Part shown: positions 1-6,760 of the stretch, in pieces | Position numbering within the stretch: the first letter of the stretch is position 1 | Layout of the letters: the number at the start of each line of letters is the position of its first letter | Source: Acidobacteriota bacterium | GTDB taxonomy: Bacteria > Acidobacteriota > Terriglobia > UBA7540 | Direction: 5' to 3' | Assembly (NCBI GenBank): GCA_021789565.1 | Contig: JAJYJL010000221.1 | Span: forward strand, 1 to 8,513 | Length of the DNA stretch: 8,513 bases | Notes under the pieces: model-generated | The model's database searches: none | Told to the model about the DNA's origin: nothing | What the model saw: only the letters and a program-made list of their open reading frames with translations | Made by a program: the position numbers and the translations under genes

Positions 1-297
1 CAGACGGTACTTCCTGACGGTATCGCCCAGCGCCAGAAAAGTCGGATGGTCAGAGTCACCCTCGACGCACGCGTACAGCCTGCGGCGCCAGTCTGCCAGC
101 GCCTCCAGCCGCCTTTCCACGCCAGGCTCATCGGCAAAATCGTCGGCCGAGCGCGCAAAAGCATAAATGGCGGCCAGCGCGTCTCTCTTGTCTCGGGGGA
201 CCAGCAGCGAGGCCACCGGGAAGTTCTCATAATGGCGGCGCGCCAGGCGGCGGCACGCCGAATAGGCCGCCTCAAGATCAGAAGTGGAAGGTTTCAT
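1..297 (-). CDS. hpnC: Squalene synthase family protein HpnC, N-terminal 99 residues (runs off the window)
   Basis: The ATG at 297-295 opens a frame that stays open to base 1, giving 99 residues with the C-terminus outside the window. An in-frame TGA lies three codons upstream, so this is the earliest possible start; the ribosome binding site is weak (a GGGGA about 14 nt upstream). Residues 23-30 read YENFPVAS and are followed by a stretch of the type IYAFARSADDFADE (residues 44-57). This is the HpnC-type trans-isoprenyl diphosphate synthase signature, and D52-D56 (DDFAD) is the first aspartate-rich, Mg-diphosphate-binding motif. In the HpnC/HpnD/HpnE route, HpnD makes presqualene diphosphate, HpnC converts it to hydroxysqualene and HpnE reduces that to squalene for hopanoids. 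The second aspartate-rich motif would lie beyond the edge. A phytoene synthase is a less likely alternative, because the YENFPVAS segment is HpnC-like. It lies 155 nt downstream of ftsZ on the same strand. Confidence 0.85.
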   Translation of the reverse strand, partial: MKPSTSDLEAAYSACRRLARRHYENFPVASLLVPRDKRDALAAIYAFARSADDFADEPGVERRLEALADWRRRLYACVEGDSDHPTFLALGDTVRKYRL

Positions 298-417
298 GCA
301 AATTCAGAGCGTCCCCGCCGGATTGCCCGAAACAGGAAAATCACGGGTCGCAGAGTGCGCCCGGAAAACCACAGTCTGCTCGCCGCCGGTCCCCTGTTCC
401 CAGGGCGCAGGCCATTG

Positions 418-448
418 AAAATCGCCTGCTCGGCGCACGGCCCAGGCG
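418..448 (-). terminator. Possible intrinsic terminator after ftsZ
   Basis: Just after the ftsZ stop, the transcribed strand reads CGCCTG, a 14-nt loop containing a further GGC/GCC pairing, then CAGGCG, followed by ATTTTC. The six-base stem (448-443 with 428-423) is GC-rich, but the T run is only four bases, so termination would be weak or partial. A second small dyad, CCCTG-GGAA-CAGGG with a GNRA-type loop, lies at 405-392 before hpnC. I see no convincing promoter for hpnC in the 155-nt gap, so hpnC may be read through from ftsZ. Confidence 0.3.
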
Positions 449-452
449 CAAT

Positions 453-1640
453 CTATTTTCTTTCGGGCCTCAACGGGCGGCGCATGAAGGCCGGAACGTC
501 CAGATCGTCTTCTGAAATCTCCGGATGTGCCTTTTCCTCTGCCTCTGGCGCTTCATCAGAGCCGGCCGCAGCTTTCTGCCGCCGCAACTTCACGCTCTCC
601 TGCACGGATTTTAACGCAGGCGAAATGCCAGCCAATGGCTTGATGCCCATTTGCTCGGACTTGATTCCGGTGGCGATGACGGTCACTTTCACGGCGTCCT
701 CCATCGATTCATCAAGGACCGCCCCAAAGATGATGTTGGCATTTTCTGCCGCGGACTGCTGGACAATGGAGGAAGCCTCATGGACCTCATGCAGAGTCAG
801 CATACTGGAACCCGTGATGTTGAGCAGAATGCCCTGCGCTCCATTGATGGAAGCATCCTCCAGCAGGGGGCTGGCAATCGCCTGGTTGGTGGCATCAACA
901 GCACGGTTGTCCCCGCGCCCGATGGCCGTGCCCATCACCGCGTATCCCATGCCTTCCATGATGGTCTTGATGTCGGCAAAATCGCGGTTGATGATGCCGG
1001 TGATGGTAATGATATCAGAGATGCCCTGGACGCCCTGGCGAAGAATATCATCGGCAATGCGGAACGCCTCAAAGAAGCTCGTCCCCTTGTCCACAAAGTC
1101 CATCAGGCGTTCATTGGGAATGCAGATGACGGTATCGACCGACTGGCTCAGTTCAGACAGCCCGTACTCGGCCTGGGCCATTCTGCGGCGGCCCTCAAAT
1201 GCGAAGGGTTTTGTAACCACCGCGACCGTCAGCGCACCCAACTCCCGCGCCAGGCTGGCCACAATGGGAGCGCCCCCGGTTCCCGTGCCTCCGCCCAGTC
1301 CGGCGGTCACAAACACCATGTCCGCTCCCTCCAGGGCTTCGACGATCTTGTCGGTATCTTCGAGGGCGGCCGCGCGGCCGACGTCAGGATTGGCTCCCGC
1401 GCCAAGCCCTTTGGTCAGCTTTGCGCCCAGTTGGATCTTGAGGGGCGCCTTCGACATTTCAAGGGCCTGGAGATCGGTGTTCGCCACCATGAACTCGACG
1501 CCTTCAACCTTGGCGGCTATCATGCGGTTGATGGCATTGCCGCCGCCGCCGCCCACACCCAGCACCTTGATCCTGGCGCCGCGCCGCATGTTGTCAGAGA
1601 AATCCACCCGTAGTTCTTCGGCATGTCCATTATTTGCCAT
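453..1640 (-). CDS. ftsZ: Cell division protein FtsZ
   Basis: A 395-residue tubulin-like GTPase that polymerises into the cytoplasmic Z-ring at midcell. Visible landmarks are the glycine-rich nucleotide-binding loop (VGGGGGNA, residues 29-36), the tubulin/FtsZ signature GGGTGTG at 116-122, and the T7 synergy loop N218-x-D220-x-x-D223 that completes the GTPase site of the neighbouring subunit. A short charged linker of about 45 residues ends in the conserved C-terminal peptide [11 protein letters not shown] (378-388), the docking site for FtsA and other partners, followed by a basic end (RPERK). The ATG at 1640 was chosen because GGGAG lies 5 nt upstream; an in-frame TTG at 1652 would add four residues but lacks a good site. 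It is the last dcw gene here, 42 nt after ftsA. All motifs and the length are normal. Confidence 0.98.
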   Translation of the reverse strand: MANNGHAEELRVDFSDNMRRGARIKVLGVGGGGGNAINRMIAAKVEGVEFMVANTDLQALEMSKAPLKIQLGAKLTKGLGAGANPDVGRAAALEDTDKIVEALEGADMVFVTAGLGGGTGTGGAPIVASLARELGALTVAVVTKPFAFEGRRRMAQAEYGLSELSQSVDTVICIPNERLMDFVDKGTSFFEAFRIADDILRQGVQGISDIITITGIINRDFADIKTIMEGMGYAVMGTAIGRGDNRAVDATNQAIASPLLEDASINGAQGILLNITGSSMLTLHEVHEASSIVQQSAAENANIIFGAVLDESMEDAVKVTVIATGIKSEQMGIKPLAGISPALKSVQESVKLRRQKAAAGSDEAPEAEEKAHPEISEDDLDVPAFMRRPLRPERK

Positions 1641-1645
1641 AATCA

Positions 1646-1650
1646 CTCCC
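1646..1650 (-). promoter_or_regulatory. Ribosome binding site of ftsZ
   Basis: GGGAG on the minus strand, 5 nt before the ATG at 1640. It fixes the ftsZ start at that ATG rather than at the in-frame TTG at 1652, which lies upstream of this site. Confidence 0.75.
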
Positions 1651-1682
1651 AACCGTAAAGTTCCAGAATTCAGGAGAAGACA

Positions 1683-2906
1683 TCAATTTCCCGGGCCCCG
1701 CAAAACTCCCCAGAGTTTGCCCATCAAGCCTTTGTTCTGGCGGTCCTGCAACAGCCGCATCCGCTTGCCATACGCAACCAGCCCCACCACCGTTGCGTAC
1801 GACGGGTCAGGCAAAACCTCCTCCGAGCTCTCCATATTCATGGGATGGCCCACACGGACCGGCATCTCCAGCGCCTGTTCAGCCAGGGTGACAAAGCCGC
1901 CCAGTTTTGCTCCGCCGCCGGTCAGGACAACTCCGGCGCCCAGTTGGTTCTCATGGTCCGCCTGGCCAACCTCGGCCTTGATCAACTCCAGCAGTTCGAC
2001 TGCGCGCGGCTCGATAATTTCCCGCAGGCGGGCGTAATTCACAATGCGGGCCGGCCGCTCGCCCACTCCTGGGACTTCCAGCGCCGAGGACTCTCCCATT
2101 CCGGAATCCTGCCTGCCCCAGAGCCGCTTGATCTTTTCGGCTTCCGGGATGGGCGTGCGCAGCCCCACGGCAATATCATTCGTAAAGTGCTCGCCCCCCA
2201 CAGGGATCGACGCGGTCAGGCGAACACTGCCGTGCTGGTAGATGATCAGGTCGGAAGAACCGGCTCCCAGGTCCACCAGCACAACTCCCAGCTCCCGTTC
2301 GTCAGTGGTCAGGCAAGTCTCGGCACAGGCCAGCGGCTCAAAAACCGTTCCACTATCCGGGACCTCAACGCCCGCGCGGTTAACAGCGGTTACCACGTTT
2401 TGCCAGGCCAGGGTCGAAGCCGTCACCAGGTGGACGTTGGCTTCGAGGCGCGTCCCCACCATCCCCAGCGGGTCGCGAATACCATCCTGCGAATCCAGCA
2501 GGAACTCCTGGGGCAATACGTGCAGCAGTTCGCGGTCCGCAGGAATGGCAATGCCCTGCGCCGCGCGGATGACCTGGCGAATATCCTCCCGCCCCACACC
2601 GTGCCCGCGATTGGCAATGGTGACGCCACCGCGCGCATTAACGCCCCGGATATGCGATCCGCCAACCCCCACAAAAGCGACATCGACAGGGATGCCCGCA
2701 GCCGATTCCGCAGCCTCTACGGCCTTCTTGATGGAAAGGACAGCAGCATCCAGATTAACGATCAAGCCCTTGCGCCATCCTTTGGATTCAGCTATTCCCA
2801 GGCCGGTGACTTCAAGTTTTCCGGTCTCGGTGGGATAGCATACCATTGCACAAGTCTTGCTACTTCCCAGATCAAGGCCAATCAATGCCTGTTCTTTGTG
2901 CGCCAA
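1683..2906 (-). CDS. ftsA: Cell division protein FtsA
   Basis: A 407-residue actin-fold ATPase that binds the FtsZ C-terminal peptide and anchors the Z-ring to the inner membrane. Seen in order are the phosphate-1 motif GLDLGSSK (10-17), the FtsA-specific 1C subdomain region (about 85-165, including SHIRGVNARGG), the phosphate-2 motif DLGAGSSD (212-219), the adenosine-binding VVLTGGGAKLGG (326-337), and a C-terminal amphipathic helix KGLMGKLWGVLRG (392-404) that serves as the membrane-targeting sequence. The start is a TTG; no ATG lies near it, an AGGA sits 5 nt upstream, and the family N-terminus (LIGLDLGSSK) begins at residue 8. Only 7 nt separate it from the ftsQ stop, which implies translational coupling. 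Length and motifs are typical. Confidence 0.96.
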   Translation of the reverse strand: MAHKEQALIGLDLGSSKTCAMVCYPTETGKLEVTGLGIAESKGWRKGLIVNLDAAVLSIKKAVEAAESAAGIPVDVAFVGVGGSHIRGVNARGGVTIANRGHGVGREDIRQVIRAAQGIAIPADRELLHVLPQEFLLDSQDGIRDPLGMVGTRLEANVHLVTASTLAWQNVVTAVNRAGVEVPDSGTVFEPLACAETCLTTDERELGVVLVDLGAGSSDLIIYQHGSVRLTASIPVGGEHFTNDIAVGLRTPIPEAEKIKRLWGRQDSGMGESSALEVPGVGERPARIVNYARLREIIEPRAVELLELIKAEVGQADHENQLGAGVVLTGGGAKLGGFVTLAEQALEMPVRVGHPMNMESSEEVLPDPSYATVVGLVAYGKRMRLLQDRQNKGLMGKLWGVLRGPGN

Positions 2907-2911
2907 TGATT

Positions 2912-2915
2912 TCCT
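2912..2915 (-). promoter_or_regulatory. Ribosome binding site of ftsA, overlapping the ftsQ stop
   Basis: AGGA on the minus strand, 5 nt before the TTG start at 2906. Its first two bases are the last two of the ftsQ TAG stop. This supports the non-ATG start and suggests that ribosomes finishing ftsQ re-initiate on ftsA. Confidence 0.55.
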
Positions 2916-3846
2916 AGGTCCCCTTTGTCTTGCCGGCGGCGTTGAAGCCAGTGGACTGGCCGCTCGTGGAATCCTGTCCCGCCGGGTTCACAACCACCTG
3001 GTTTCTAAAGCGTAAATCAACGGAATCAATCCTTGCATTCGTCTTGCGAAGCTGCGGAAGCACGGTCATCAAATTCTCAAACCGGGCCAGAAAACCGGCC
3101 TCTCCAAAATACACCAGAAGGGTCTGGCCGCCCTGGACCAGGAGCGCCTTGAGATTACTCCCATCGCTCAAATCTACCTCGGAAACGATCCAGCCGGAGT
3201 TCGCCATCTTTTGAGACGTTTCCTGCATAAATTCCTGGTAGAGATTCAAACGCATCGCTCGGTCCGCGGCACTTCCCTGAAAGTCCAGGCCCTTGACGAT
3301 AGGAAAGTCAAAATGGCCTTTCTCCGGAGGATCCAGCAGAACGCCCTGCCGATCCACCATCTTGACCCGGCTTCCGACATCAACAAAAGCAACAGGAGCG
3401 CGCTCGGTAATGTAGACCACCAGTCTGTGAGGATAAGAGCGAACAACCGTGGCCGACCGTACCCAGGGAATCGCTTCGACTTGCTTCTCTCTCTGCTCCA
3501 GTGAGCTGTTGAAAATGTTGCTCCCTTTACTGGAGGCGCCGGCCTGAATGCCTAACGCGGCAAGGACTTCTTCCCGCGAAACGTAATGATTGCCTACAAG
3601 CGCCACGTCCGCCGGCGAAGTCACCTGAAAACGGGGCGAGTTCAGAAGATACCGACCCAAAAGGTATCCCCCTGCCCCCAGAGGAACAAGGACAAAAATG
3701 ATGAGGCCCGCCCACCATACAAACCGCCGGATGCCTTGTGGGATCCGGCTTTGGCGCACCGCCACAGCCCGGGAACGTCGCATGTAAGGTGTTTCTGAAG
3801 AAGAATCCATCACGCCGGGCGCCCTTTCCTTATTCATCCCAAACAT
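2914..3846 (-). CDS. ftsQ: Cell division protein FtsQ
   Basis: A 310-residue bitopic membrane protein of the divisome that links the cytoplasmic ring to the septal synthases through FtsB/FtsL. The layout is an N-terminal cytoplasmic segment (1-44) rich in Arg and Ser, one transmembrane helix (about 45-67, LIIFVLVPLGAGGYLLGRYLL region), a POTRA domain (about 72-148, with VALVGNHYVSREEVLAALGI and later IPWVRSATVVRSYPHRLVVYI), and an FtsQ/DivIB beta domain (about 150-285) ending near IDSVDLRFRNQVVV. The last 20 or so residues are Ser/Gly/Gln-rich. The frame opens at a TTG at 3900, but the ATG at 3846 is preferred: AGGAGG ends 9 nt before it. The ATG at 3855 directly abuts the site, and the ATG at 3837 is 18 nt away. 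Identity rests on architecture and position just before ftsA, since FtsQ sequences diverge widely. Confidence 0.92.
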   Translation of the reverse strand: MFGMNKERAPGVMDSSSETPYMRRSRAVAVRQSRIPQGIRRFVWWAGLIIFVLVPLGAGGYLLGRYLLNSPRFQVTSPADVALVGNHYVSREEVLAALGIQAGASSKGSNIFNSSLEQREKQVEAIPWVRSATVVRSYPHRLVVYITERAPVAFVDVGSRVKMVDRQGVLLDPPEKGHFDFPIVKGLDFQGSAADRAMRLNLYQEFMQETSQKMANSGWIVSEVDLSDGSNLKALLVQGGQTLLVYFGEAGFLARFENLMTVLPQLRKTNARIDSVDLRFRNQVVVNPAGQDSTSGQSTGFNAAGKTKGT

Positions 3847-3855
3847 GTCCGCCAT

Positions 3856-3863
3856 CCTCCTCC
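3856..3863 (-). promoter_or_regulatory. Strong ribosome binding site of ftsQ
   Basis: GGAGGAGG on the minus strand, with 9 nt between its end and the ATG at 3846. It is the strongest Shine-Dalgarno match in the window. It marks a fresh translation start after the 195-nt gap that follows murC, where coupling to the upstream gene is not possible. Confidence 0.75.
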
Positions 3864-3940
3864 GACAACGATTTCCATTAGTGCCGGATACGGCCAGCAA
3901 TTCACGGGATGAGCAACAAGATCATCGGAGGCGTCGTCTC

Positions 3941-3979
3941 CAGGGAAACAGGCCCTGGGGGAAAGCTCAGGGACAGGCC
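3941..3979 (-). repeat. Imperfect direct repeat with GC-rich dyads in the murC-ftsQ gap
   Basis: The 195-nt gap 3847-4041 has no credible gene. It holds CAGGGAAACAGGCC (3941-3954) and CAGGGACAGGCC (3968-3979), which are the same word apart from a 2-nt indel and lie 27 nt apart. The same stretch can form alternative hairpins, such as CCCTG (3953-3957) with CAGGG (3968-3972), and a GGGGG run (3957-3961) with the CCCCCC run at 3985-3990. No T tract follows, so I do not call a terminator. No clear -35/-10 pair is visible for ftsQ. Confidence 0.4.
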
Positions 3980-4041
3980 TCGGTCCCCCCATCTGGCGCT
4001 GATTGAGCCTGCGTCATTCTGATTTCATGCCTCCACCTTCA

Positions 4042-5457
4042 TTAAGATTGTGTCTTCACCGCCCCCGGACTCTCAATCCGGTTGTTGACGGCATTCGCCA
4101 GAATTTTCGCGATCTTCCAAACGGGCCCGGCCCCGATCGTCAGCACCAGGTCGCCCGTGTGGAGGTCTGCAAGGATCTCGTTGGCTACAGCCTCTCCCGA
4201 TGCAGCATAGCGGGCGCGCGTTTGGCCGAGTTCACCCATTCTTTCCACGAGACGTTGCGAGGTGATACCAGGAATCGGCGCCTCGCTTGCAGGATAAATG
4301 TCGAGAACATAAACCCGGTCACAACCATCGAAGCTTCGGGCAAATTCGTCCATCAGGAATTTTGTCCTTGAATAACGATGAGGCTGGAAAACGACCCGGA
4401 TTCGGCGCGCTCCACGCAGCCTCGCCGCCTCAAGCGTGGCGATGATCTCCGTCGGATGATGGCCATAGTCATCAACAATGGTGATCCCATTAACATCCGC
4501 TTTGACCTGAAAGCGACGGTCGGCTCCGTGAAAGGATTCCAGTCCCGCCTGAATCTGTTCCGGCTCAAGATCGAGCTCACGTCCTACCGCAATGGCGGCA
4601 AGGGCATTCTGGACATTGTGGCGGCCGGGAATGTTCACCTTGAAGGACCCCAGCGTCTTCCCTTCCAGCGCCACATCAAAACTCGATCCGCCCGACCGCA
4701 ATTCCAGATCGCGCGCCGTGACGTCAGCCCCTGCCTGGATCCCATAAGTCACAACCCGCCTCCGCAAGCGCGGCAGCACCGCCTGCATGGCTGTTCGCCA
4801 GGGAGGGTCCATACAGGCGATGACGGCTCCGTAGAAAGGGACCTTGTTCATGAAAGAAACAAATGACTCCTGAATTTCCGCCATGTCGCCATAATGATCG
4901 AGATGCTCGCGGTCGATGTTAGTAACAACGGCCAGGGTCGGCAGCAGATAGAGAAACGAGCGGTCGCTCTCGTCGGCCTCCACCACCATCAGTTCGCTTT
5001 TCCCCAACCTCGCGCTGGAGCCAAAAGCGTCCAGGCGTCCGCCCACCACAGCGGTTGGGTCCAGGCCGCATTCCGACAGCATCACGGCCACCATCGAGGT
5101 TACCGTTGTCTTTCCGTGTGACCCGGCAACAGCCACGCAAAATTTCAGCCGCATCAATTCCGCCAGCATTTCGGCGCGCGGAATCACCGGAATTTTCCGG
5201 TGTGCCGCCTCGATGATTTCAGGATTCATCACCGACACGGCCGATGAAACTACAACCACCTCAGCCTCGCCAACGTTTTCCGCCGCGTGTCCGTGCGCAA
5301 TTCGCGCACCCAGTTGGCTGAGGCGTTCCGTCACCGAAGTCGGTTTAATATCAGAGCCCGAAACTCTGAAACCCAGATTGAGCAGAACTTCGGCAAGCCC
5401 GCTCATGCCGATGCCGCCGATGCCCACAAAATGAATTTTTCGAACCTTTCCAAGCAT
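4042..5457 (-). CDS. murC: UDP-N-acetylmuramate--L-alanine ligase (MurC)
   Basis: A 471-residue cytoplasmic ATP-dependent ligase that adds L-Ala to UDP-MurNAc, the first amino acid of the peptidoglycan stem. The N-terminal UDP-binding domain opens with IHFVGIGGIGMSG (8-20). The central ATPase domain has the P-loop GSHGKTT (112-118), the acidic EADESD (160-165), and NIDREHLDHY (180-189). The C-terminal ligase domain has DDYGHHPTE (329-337) and FQPHRYSRT (357-365). These are the hallmark Mur-ligase and MurC residues, and none is missing. Start: the ATG at 5457 gives the usual short family N-terminus (MLGKVRKIHF). A TTG at 5472 would add five residues; it has a better ribosome site (GGAG, 5 nt away) and overlaps the murG stop as TTGA, so it cannot be excluded. 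No murB follows. Confidence 0.96.
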   Translation of the reverse strand: MLGKVRKIHFVGIGGIGMSGLAEVLLNLGFRVSGSDIKPTSVTERLSQLGARIAHGHAAENVGEAEVVVVSSAVSVMNPEIIEAAHRKIPVIPRAEMLAELMRLKFCVAVAGSHGKTTVTSMVAVMLSECGLDPTAVVGGRLDAFGSSARLGKSELMVVEADESDRSFLYLLPTLAVVTNIDREHLDHYGDMAEIQESFVSFMNKVPFYGAVIACMDPPWRTAMQAVLPRLRRRVVTYGIQAGADVTARDLELRSGGSSFDVALEGKTLGSFKVNIPGRHNVQNALAAIAVGRELDLEPEQIQAGLESFHGADRRFQVKADVNGITIVDDYGHHPTEIIATLEAARLRGARRIRVVFQPHRYSRTKFLMDEFARSFDGCDRVYVLDIYPASEAPIPGITSQRLVERMGELGQTRARYAASGEAVANEILADLHTGDLVLTIGAGPVWKIAKILANAVNNRIESPGAVKTQS

Positions 5458-5468
5458 AGCCAATTCTT

Positions 5469-6683
5469 TCAATCTGTCTCCGCAAGTCTCACCGGCGCTC
5501 TGCCGCCTTTACGTTTTCTGCAGAGTTCTTCCAGCAAATCTGCGATGCGGGACGCAGCCAGGGGACTTGCCAGGCCCTTAGCCCGCTGCTCCATCCCGGC
5601 CAGCCTGTCGCGATTGCCCAGCAAACTCATCACGCATTCCACCAGCCGGGCCGGTTTCAAATCTTTCTGCTCGATCACGCAGGCGGCTCCGGCGCGTTCA
5701 AGAGCTCTGGCGTTGTGCAACTGGTGCTGGTCCGTGGCGGAGGGGTATGGAACCAGGATGGAAGCCTTGCCAGCAGCCGCCAATTCAGCCACCGTGGTGG
5801 CGCCCGCGCGGCAGACAACCAAGTCCGCCCGCGAAAAGGCCTCTACAATATTATCGATAAATGCGCATACCTCACACCCAGCCCATTGGTTGCCGTAAAC
5901 AGCCTTCACAGCATTATAGTCTGCCTCACCCGTTTGATGGATAAAACTAAGGTTTCCTGCCCCATGCGACCTGAAGAGAGGCAGGCTTTTTACCAGGCAT
6001 TGGTTCAATGCGCTCGCTCCCTGGCTGCCGCCTACAACCAGAACGGTGTAGGGAGATTTGTGAATCCTGGGTTCCACATCATAGAACTCCTGGCGAACGG
6101 GGTGTCCGGTCAGGCGTCCTTTGGCCCCATAGACCGCAAGCGAAGATTCAAACCCCACAGCCGCCAACTGAACCACCGGGGCCAGAATCCGATTGGTAAA
6201 CCCCGGGACCGCGTTCGGCTCGTACAGCAAAGTGGGGATCCCTGCAAGCGCTGCCTCCAGCATTACCGGGCCGGAAATATACCCTCCGATTCCCAGCACC
6301 GCCCGGGGCCGCAGCCGGTAGAGAAGTCTTGCCGCCTCGAAGGCGCTCCGCGGCAGCCGGGCCGCATTCTGCACCCGCTTCCATCCGGAGATGCCTTTCA
6401 GTCCCGCGCCATGGATCGTCTCCAGCCGATAGCCGGCCGGAGGGACCACACGCGATTCAAGTCCCCTTCCCGTTCCCAGGAACACCGTGTCATACTGCAC
6501 CCCTCCTGGACCCGAAACGTCAGAACGCCGGCGCATCTCATCCGCCACAGCAAGCGCGGGAAAAATGTGGCCCCCGGTACCGCCCGCTGCCGTGAGGATG
6601 CGAACTTGACGAGGCGCTGTCGACCTGGCGATGGGTCCCAGTGGCCGCTCCTTTTCAAGAATTGATTCACTCTGGCGGTACAT
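5469..6683 (-). CDS. murG: UDP-N-acetylglucosamine--(undecaprenyl-PP-MurNAc-pentapeptide) GlcNAc transferase (MurG)
   Basis: A 404-residue GT-B glycosyltransferase of the inner membrane's cytoplasmic face, which converts lipid I to lipid II using UDP-GlcNAc. The N-terminal acceptor domain has the G-loop GGTGGHIFP (34-42), the second glycine loop GIGGYISGP (131-139) and EPNAVPGFTNR (155-165). The C-terminal donor domain has VVGGSQGA (216-223), CRAGATTVAEL (291-301, with E300 at the UDP-ribose contact position) and DQHQLHNA (318-325). The ATG at 6683 is the only nearby ATG and has a modest AAGGG site about 8 nt upstream. It leaves roughly 26 residues before the RILTAAGGTGG strand, whereas many MurG proteins begin almost directly there. 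The protein ends in a basic and proline-containing tail. It lies 212 nt after ftsW and abuts or overlaps murC. Confidence 0.96.
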   Translation of the reverse strand: MYRQSESILEKERPLGPIARSTAPRQVRILTAAGGTGGHIFPALAVADEMRRRSDVSGPGGVQYDTVFLGTGRGLESRVVPPAGYRLETIHGAGLKGISGWKRVQNAARLPRSAFEAARLLYRLRPRAVLGIGGYISGPVMLEAALAGIPTLLYEPNAVPGFTNRILAPVVQLAAVGFESSLAVYGAKGRLTGHPVRQEFYDVEPRIHKSPYTVLVVGGSQGASALNQCLVKSLPLFRSHGAGNLSFIHQTGEADYNAVKAVYGNQWAGCEVCAFIDNIVEAFSRADLVVCRAGATTVAELAAAGKASILVPYPSATDQHQLHNARALERAGAACVIEQKDLKPARLVECVMSLLGNRDRLAGMEQRAKGLASPLAASRIADLLEELCRKRKGGRAPVRLAETD

Positions 6684-6760
6684 ATAAAAGGCCCTTACAG
6701 CTAACCCGCCGCACCCTGGTGAGGTGTCCCCCGTAACTTTTTACAACGCGTCGTGACGCC
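6684..6760. other. Non-coding leader between the cloverleaf element and murG
   Basis: No gene is visible. The plus strand contains GTGTCCCCCGTAACTTTTT around 6724-6742, plus a small dyad CACC...GGTG at 6712-6725. The nonamer ACCCTGGTG at 6713-6721 recurs in the central loop of the neighbouring cloverleaf (6802-6810). The stretch may be part of an older interspersed repeat, but nothing here proves that. The modest AAGGG ribosome site of murG lies just before 6684. I see no good promoter on the minus strand. Confidence 0.3.

Noticed and set aside
651..1613. A 320-codon plus-strand frame opposite ftsZ (also similar frames opposite ftsA and murG).
   Set aside because: His/Gly/Asp-rich antisense translations without domains or ribosome sites, lying fully inside genes with clear family motifs.
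46..2037. A 663-codon open frame on the plus strand, antisense to hpnC, ftsZ and part of ftsA.
   Set aside because: Its product is Ser/Ala/Arg/Pro-rich with no recognisable domain, and it crosses two real genes and an intergenic gap. It is a shadow of GC-biased codon use in ftsZ and ftsA, which have complete catalytic motifs on the minus strand.
3826..3990. A small minus-strand frame (about 52 codons, ATG near 3990) crossing the murC-ftsQ gap into ftsQ, considered as a murB remnant or small protein.
   Set aside because: No ribosome binding site, no similarity to MurB motifs that I can see, and it overlaps the strong ftsQ start region.
4012..4022. CGTCATTCTGA, one mismatch from the outer arm of the cloverleaf element, as a possible second or decayed copy.
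   Set aside because: There is no partner arm or inner hairpins at the expected side; the sequence runs straight into murC. A single 11-mer with one mismatch is not strong evidence in 8.5 kb.
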